NCBI GenBank assembly: GCA_002338335.1
Contig: DDIC01000086.1
Location: 19,713-28,128, forward strand
Origin: Bacteroidetes bacterium UBA1860
GTDB lineage: Bacteria > Bacteroidota > Rhodothermia > Balneolales > Balneolaceae
Direction: 5' to 3'
DNA length: 8,416 nucleotides
The translations under genes were made by a program, and so were the position numbers. The notes under the pieces are model-generated. The model saw nothing but the letters and a program-made list of their open reading frames with translations. It was not told the origin of the DNA and did no database searches. This document shows, piece by piece, positions 5,529 through 8,416 of the stretch (its first letter is position 1; each line of letters opens with the position of its first letter).

Positions 5529-6575
5529 ATGAAACTTACTGATTTCCGTTATGATTTGGAAAGCATCATTGTACCCGATGTCCCGGTTACACCTAGAGAT
5601 GCATCCAAGCTTATGGTCTTAAACCGTAAAGACCAGTCCATTAAACATGCAAAATTCTCTGATCTACCGAAATACCTTTCGCCAGAGGATATGATTGTTT
5701 TTAATAACACAAAGGTATTTCCAGCGCGTCTGAACGGCACAAAGGAAAAAACAGAAGCTGATATCGAGGTTTTTTTGCTCCGTGAACTCATGCCAGAGAA
5801 CAAACTTTGGGATGTGTTGGTGGAACCTGCTCGAAAAATTCGGATTGGCAACAAATTATACTTTGGCGAAGACCTCATGGCAGAGGTGGTGGACAATACC
5901 ACATCGAGAGGCCGTACGATTCGATTTCTGTTTAATGGACCTAACGAAGAATTGTATGAGAAATTAGACGAAATCGGCGCGATGCCTTTGCCACCTTACA
6001 TCGAACGAGAGCCCGTAGAAGAGGACAAGGAGCGCTATCAAACCATCTTTGCGACAGAGCGTGGAGCGGTTGCAGCCCCCACGGCTGCGATGCATTTCAC
6101 GCCGAAGCTTGTGAAATCAATCGAGAAAAAAGGAATCGACATGTACCCTATCACGCTTCACATTGGCTGGGGCACCTATCGTCAAGTGGAGGTGGAGGAT
6201 TTGACAAAGCATAGGATGGATTCGGAAAACTATTTCATTAGTAAGGAGACCTCTGCCGCGGTCAATGACGCTAAGCGTAATCGTGAAGGACGTGTGATTG
6301 CATGTGGCTCGACGGTCGTTCGTACCATTGAGACGAGCGTAATGGCGAGTGGAATGTCGAAACCAGGCACGGGTTGGACTGATAAATTCATTTATCCACC
6401 TTATGAGTTCAAACTCACTGAGGGTTTAATTACCAATTTTCATGCTCCTGAGTCTACGCTATTAATGATGTCAGCCGCGTTTGCTGGCTATGACTTCTTA
6501 ATGGAAGCCTATGAAGAGGCGAAGAAAAAGGATTATCGCTTCCTCTCTTTTGGCGATGCCATGTTGATTCTTTAA
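5529..6575 (+). CDS. queA: S-adenosylmethionine:tRNA ribosyltransferase-isomerase QueA
   Basis: A 348-residue cytoplasmic enzyme of queuosine synthesis. It transfers and isomerises the ribosyl moiety of S-adenosylmethionine onto preQ1 at position 34 of tRNAs with GUN anticodons, giving epoxyqueuosine. Family marks in order are FRYDLESIIVPD (6-17), DASKLMVLNR (24-33), DMIVFNNTKVFPARL (54-68), MPLPPYIER (152-160), RYQTIFATERGAVAAPTAAMHF (169-190), TLHIGWGTYRQVE (208-220), HRMDSENY (228-235) and, near the end, LITNFHAPESTLLMMSAAFAG and YRFLSFGDAMLIL. Length is normal and no lesion is seen. The ATG directly follows an unrelated TGA (TGAATG) and has no Shine-Dalgarno sequence. Its stop codon overlaps a palindrome at the ispD start, 9 nt away, so cotranscription with ispD and ispF is likely. 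One substrate, tRNA-Tyr(GUA), is encoded 1.4 kb downstream. Confidence 0.96.
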   Translation: MKLTDFRYDLESIIVPDVPVTPRDASKLMVLNRKDQSIKHAKFSDLPKYLSPEDMIVFNNTKVFPARLNGTKEKTEADIEVFLLRELMPENKLWDVLVEPARKIRIGNKLYFGEDLMAEVVDNTTSRGRTIRFLFNGPNEELYEKLDEIGAMPLPPYIEREPVEEDKERYQTIFATERGAVAAPTAAMHFTPKLVKSIEKKGIDMYPITLHIGWGTYRQVEVEDLTKHRMDSENYFISKETSAAVNDAKRNREGRVIACGSTVVRTIETSVMASGMSKPGTGWTDKFIYPPYEFKLTEGLITNFHAPESTLLMMSAAFAGYDFLMEAYEEAKKKDYRFLSFGDAMLIL

Positions 6576-6586
6576 TGCCGCGGCAT
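6575..6586. repeat. 12-bp perfect palindrome at the queA/ispD junction
   Basis: ATGCCGCGGCAT is fully self-complementary. Its first base is the last base of the queA TAA stop, and its last two bases are the first two of the ispD ATG. It supplies a second, out-of-frame ATG at 6575 that opens only a 6-codon ORF (stop 6593-6595). As RNA it cannot form a hairpin with a normal loop unless the central pairs open, so its role, if any, is unclear. Confidence 0.6.
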
Positions 6587-7346
6587 GGGTGCTGAGTCGA
6601 ATCGTTCACGGTTTGCACTAATACTCCCGGCAGCTGGAAGCGGTCAGCGGCTTGGTGAATCAATCCCAAAGCCATTTTTATCGATAGCAGGACGCACGAT
6701 TCTTGAGCACACCCTGCAACCGTTTGTCGATACCGGAGCCCTTGTCCATGTGGTGATTCCTACAGAAAAAAACTATATCAAAACGGCGCGAGAAAGGGTC
6801 ATTACCTCCTTTTCACACCTCTCTGTTGAGGTGATCGAAGGGGGATCGGAGCGTCAGTATTCCATTGAAAAAGGGTTGGATGCCATGAAAGCCGCTGGAA
6901 TTGATGCCAAGTGGGTCGCTGTGCATGATGCCGTGCGACCCTTCATCACGGTGGACGAGATCCAGCGATGTCTCGATGCAGCGGTGAAGTTTGGAGCTGC
7001 GATTGTCGCGGTCCCGGCGAAAGACACCATTAAAATGGTGGACTTAGACAAAATGGTGGATCAAGGCGATAGTGCCGGAAATCAAGACACGTATCGCATT
7101 AAACATACACCCAATCGGGCGACTTGTTGGCAAGCTCAAACACCTCAAATATTTGATTCGACGATCCTAAAGAAAGCCTATGAGCAGGCTCGTGAGACTT
7201 CGGCGGTAGGCACCGATGATGCATCTCTTGTCGAGGCCCTTGGCCACGATGTTTACATTGTGGAGGGTAGGCGTGAAAATTTCAAAATCACCTACCCAAT
7301 CGACTTAACTCTCACACGCTGGTTAATGGAAGGCGAGAATGCATAA
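6585..7346 (+). CDS. ispD: 2-C-methyl-D-erythritol 4-phosphate cytidylyltransferase IspD
   Basis: A 253-residue cytoplasmic enzyme of the MEP (non-mevalonate) isoprenoid pathway. It joins CTP and 2-C-methyl-D-erythritol 4-phosphate to form CDP-methylerythritol. It has a nucleotidyltransferase fold. Seen motifs are the CTP-binding loop LPAAGSGQRLGESIPKPFL (14-32), GGSERQYSIEKGL (86-98), VAVHDAVRPFI (111-121), VPAKDTIK (143-150), QAQTPQIF (183-190), TDDASLVE (210-217) and NFKITYPIDL (232-241). Lys29 and Arg90 fall in the usual conserved basic positions. The ATG is 9 nt after the queA stop, inside a palindrome, without a Shine-Dalgarno sequence, so reinitiation after queA is plausible. Its end overlaps ispF by 8 nt. 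The first eight residues are poorly conserved in the family, so the exact start is slightly less certain than the function. Confidence 0.95.
   Translation: MGAESNRSRFALILPAAGSGQRLGESIPKPFLSIAGRTILEHTLQPFVDTGALVHVVIPTEKNYIKTARERVITSFSHLSVEVIEGGSERQYSIEKGLDAMKAAGIDAKWVAVHDAVRPFITVDEIQRCLDAAVKFGAAIVAVPAKDTIKMVDLDKMVDQGDSAGNQDTYRIKHTPNRATCWQAQTPQIFDSTILKKAYEQARETSAVGTDDASLVEALGHDVYIVEGRRENFKITYPIDLTLTRWLMEGENA
7328..7333 (+). promoter_or_regulatory. Ribosome binding site of ispF
   Basis: GGAAGG, inside the ispD coding sequence, lies 5 nt before the ATG at 7339. It supports the overlapping start of ispF. Confidence 0.65.
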
Positions 7347-7830
7347 AAAGGGGCTCACACCACGCATTGGTTTTGGTTATGACGTTCATGCGTTTGTAGA
7401 GGGGCGGCCTTGTATTCTTGGTGGTGTCGAAATTCCACATACAAAAGGTCTTTTGGGTCATTCCGATGCCGATGCTCTTTTGCATGCTATTACTGACGCC
7501 ATCCTTGGTGCATTGGCTCTTGGTGATATTGGCACCCACTTTCCAGATTCGGATCCTGCTTGGAAAGACGCAGATAGCAAGGATTTACTGCGAAGCGTGA
7601 TGATGATGGTCCGTAAAAAGGGATGGGACATTGGAAATGTGGACGCAACCGTAGTGACGGAAGAGCCAAAGCTTAATCCATGGTTAGAGAAAATACGCAC
7701 ATCGATTGCCGATGTTTTGGAGTGTTCAGTAGATCAAATTTCGGTCAAAGCTACAACCCAAGAAAAGATGGGTTTTGTGGGAGAGAGTAAAGGGTTGGCT
7801 GTGCACGCTGTTGCGTTACTGACCGCTTGA
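7339..7830 (+). CDS. ispF: 2-C-methyl-D-erythritol 2,4-cyclodiphosphate synthase IspF
   Basis: A 163-residue enzyme of the MEP pathway that cyclises CDP-methylerythritol 2-phosphate to methylerythritol 2,4-cyclodiphosphate with release of CMP. Family members are homotrimers with a divalent metal at each subunit interface. The metal ligands are Asp15 and His17 (GFGYDVHAF) and His49 (GHSDADALLHAITDAILGA). Other family marks are GDIGTHFPDSD (62-72), VDATVVTEEPKL (101-112) and KATTQEKMGFVGESKGLAVHAV (from 137), which binds the cytidine phosphate. Length is normal. It overlaps ispD by 8 nt in another frame and has a good Shine-Dalgarno sequence. IspE, the enzyme between IspD and IspF in the pathway, is not in this window. 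No terminator is visible after the TGA at 7828-7830, so transcripts may run into the tRNA operon. Confidence 0.97.
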   Translation: MHKKGLTPRIGFGYDVHAFVEGRPCILGGVEIPHTKGLLGHSDADALLHAITDAILGALALGDIGTHFPDSDPAWKDADSKDLLRSVMMMVRKKGWDIGNVDATVVTEEPKLNPWLEKIRTSIADVLECSVDQISVKATTQEKMGFVGESKGLAVHAVALLTA

Positions 7831-7836
7831 TTTTGA

Positions 7837-7852
7837 TCACATTCCTCACATT
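7837..7852 (+). repeat. Direct repeat TCACATT x2 at the tRNA operon promoter
   Basis: TCACATT occurs at 7837-7843 and 7846-7852, 9 nt apart start to start, and the second copy runs into the -35 hexamer. The placement would suit an upstream-binding regulator, but two 7-mers can arise by chance. Confidence 0.4.
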
Positions 7853-7879
7853 GACTTTCTCGTTTTTGAACGCTATTTT
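7851..7879 (+). promoter_or_regulatory. Sigma70-type promoter of the tRNA-tuf operon
   Basis: TTGACT (7851-7856) and TATTTT (7874-7879) are separated by 17 nt, the optimal spacing, in the 81-nt gap between ispF and the first tRNA. The -35 matches the consensus in four to five positions and the -10 in four. A start near 7886 would leave about 25 nt before tRNA-Thr. This is the best promoter in the window, which suits a stable-RNA operon. Confidence 0.65.
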
Positions 7880-7911
7880 AACTGTCTTTCGCTTTATGTG
7901 AAATTTTGTGT

Positions 7912-7987
7912 GCCAGTGTAGCTCAGTTGGTAGAGCAGCGGTTTTGTAAACCGCCGGTCGTCGGTTCGAATCCGGCCACTGGCTCCA
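7912..7987 (+). tRNA. tRNA-Thr(UGU), CCA encoded
   Basis: Acceptor stem GCCAGTG/CACTGGC, D arm GCTC/GAGC, anticodon stem GCGGT/ACCGC, loop TTTGTAA with anticodon TGT at 7945-7947, T arm GTCGG/CCGGC with TTCGAAT. The body is 73 nt with discriminator T at 7984, followed by an encoded CCA (7985-7987), the only one among the four tRNAs. It is first of the cluster and corresponds to thrU of the E. coli tufB operon. Confidence 0.97.
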
Positions 7988-8007
7988 GAATGGAGTTCTT
8001 TGACATT

Positions 8008-8090
8008 GGGGGGATACCAAAGTGGCCAACTGGGGCAGACTGTAAATCTGTTGGCTTATGCCTTCGTAGGTTCGAATCCTGCTCCCCCCA
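8008..8090 (+). tRNA. tRNA-Tyr(GUA)
   Basis: Class II tRNA of 83 nt. Acceptor stem GGGGGGA/TCCCCCC, anticodon stem GCAGA/TCTGT, loop CTGTAAA with anticodon GTA at 8042-8044, long variable arm with a GGC/GCC stem (8053 on), T arm GTAGG/CCTGC, discriminator A. CCA is not encoded (CTG follows). The U33-G34-U35 context makes it a substrate of the queuosine pathway to which queA belongs. It corresponds to tyrU in E. coli. Confidence 0.97.
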
Positions 8091-8107
8091 CTGTGATCCA
8101 AGCGCAA

Positions 8108-8180
8108 GCGGGCGTAACTCAATTGGTAGAGTGTCAGCCTTCCAAGCTGAATGTTGCCGGTTCGAACCCGGTCGCCCGCT
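8108..8180 (+). tRNA. tRNA-Gly(UCC)
   Basis: 73 nt. Acceptor stem GCGGGCG/CGCCCGC, D arm ACTC/GAGT, anticodon stem TCAGC/GCTGA, loop CTTCCAA with anticodon TCC at 8141-8143, T arm GCCGG/CCGGT with TTCGAAC, discriminator T. CCA is not encoded. It lies 17 nt after tRNA-Tyr and corresponds to glyT in E. coli. Confidence 0.97.
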
Positions 8181-8200
8181 CAGAGCACAAGAGGTTTGAT

Positions 8201-8272
<72 letters not shown>

Positions 8273-8347
8273 CACGAAATGGATCATAGAGCGAAAAAGA
8301 ATGATTGAAGTAAAGGATGTACTGAAATAAAGATGTAGATGTAACAC

Positions 8348-8368
8348 TGTTTGATGAAACACTTTTTT
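8348..8368 (+). terminator. Weak terminator-like hairpin between tRNA-Thr and tuf
   Basis: TGTTT (8348-8352) and AAACA (8357-8361) form a 5-bp AT-rich stem with loop GATG. After one C comes a run of six T (8363-8368). The stem is too weak for a normal terminator, but it could cause pausing or partial attenuation before tuf. Chance is a real alternative. Confidence 0.22.
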
Positions 8369-8392
8369 AACTGTAACTGAACATAGATTATC

Positions 8393-8416
8393 ATGGCAAA
8401 AGAGACCTTCCAACGC
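8393..8416 (+). CDS. tuf: Elongation factor Tu (first 8 codons; cut by window edge)
   Basis: Only MAKETFQR is visible, but this is the typical EF-Tu N-terminus, and the position directly after a Thr-Tyr-Gly-Thr tRNA cluster is the classic tufB context. EF-Tu is the GTPase that carries aminoacyl-tRNA to the ribosomal A site. The ATG at 8393 lies 120 nt after the last tRNA. No Shine-Dalgarno sequence precedes it. The leader holds three GATGTA copies (8316, 8332, 8338), a TAACTG tandem pair (8368-8379) and the weak hairpin at 8348-8361. A TTGAAG-N17-TAAAGA pair (8305-8333) could be a secondary promoter but is poor. Confidence 0.88.

Noticed and set aside
7751..8122. Minus-strand 123-residue open frame with SRIRTYEG and PDSNRRPAVYKTAALPTEL
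   Set aside because: It is antisense to the end of ispF and three tRNAs. This is a familiar spurious-ORF signature caused by conserved tRNA sequence.

Overview
This 8.4 kb window is ordinary chromosomal core-genome DNA from a bacterium, with moderate GC (roughly half). I see no transposase, phage gene, CRISPR array or toxin-antitoxin pair. The best taxonomic guess is the FCB group, near Rhodothermota/Balneolota. The reasons are an EF-Tu that starts MAKETFQR, a secreted hypothetical protein next to a LytR_C protein and rsfS, and several genes without a Shine-Dalgarno sequence. That placement is inference from remembered family resemblance and was not computed.

Layout. (1) Positions 1-1790, plus strand: the C-terminal two thirds of an AcnA/IRP-type aconitase, cut by the left window edge. 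(2) Positions 1865-5367, minus strand: five genes transcribed leftward, in transcription order a secreted hypothetical protein, a membrane-anchored LytR_C-domain protein, rsfS (ribosome silencing factor), a NorM-type MATE transporter and an isochorismatase-family cysteine hydrolase. Gaps are short (39 nt, a 1-nt overlap, 39 nt, 57 nt), so they may form one operon, though the last gene has a possible promoter of its own. (3) Positions 5368-5528: a divergent intergenic region with two inverted repeats. (4) Positions 5529-7830, plus strand: queA, ispD and ispF, tightly packed, with ispD and ispF overlapping by 8 nt. (5) Positions 7851-8416, plus strand: a good sigma70-type promoter, then tRNA-Thr(UGU), tRNA-Tyr(GUA), tRNA-Gly(UCC), tRNA-Thr(GGU) and the first eight codons of tuf. 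This is the same order and anticodon set as the E. coli thrU-tyrU-glyT-thrT-tufB operon.

Functional themes. The right half is dominated by translation: queuosine modification of tRNA, four tRNAs and EF-Tu, with RsfS in the leftward cluster. IspD and IspF are two steps of the MEP isoprenoid pathway. The left half carries TCA-cycle aconitase, a drug/toxin exporter and a small hydrolase of unknown substrate.

I did not find a convincing undescribed system. The items most worth a second look are the near-perfect palindrome directly upstream of queA, the uncharacterised secreted protein, its coupling with LytR_C and rsfS, and the palindromic queA/ispD junction.
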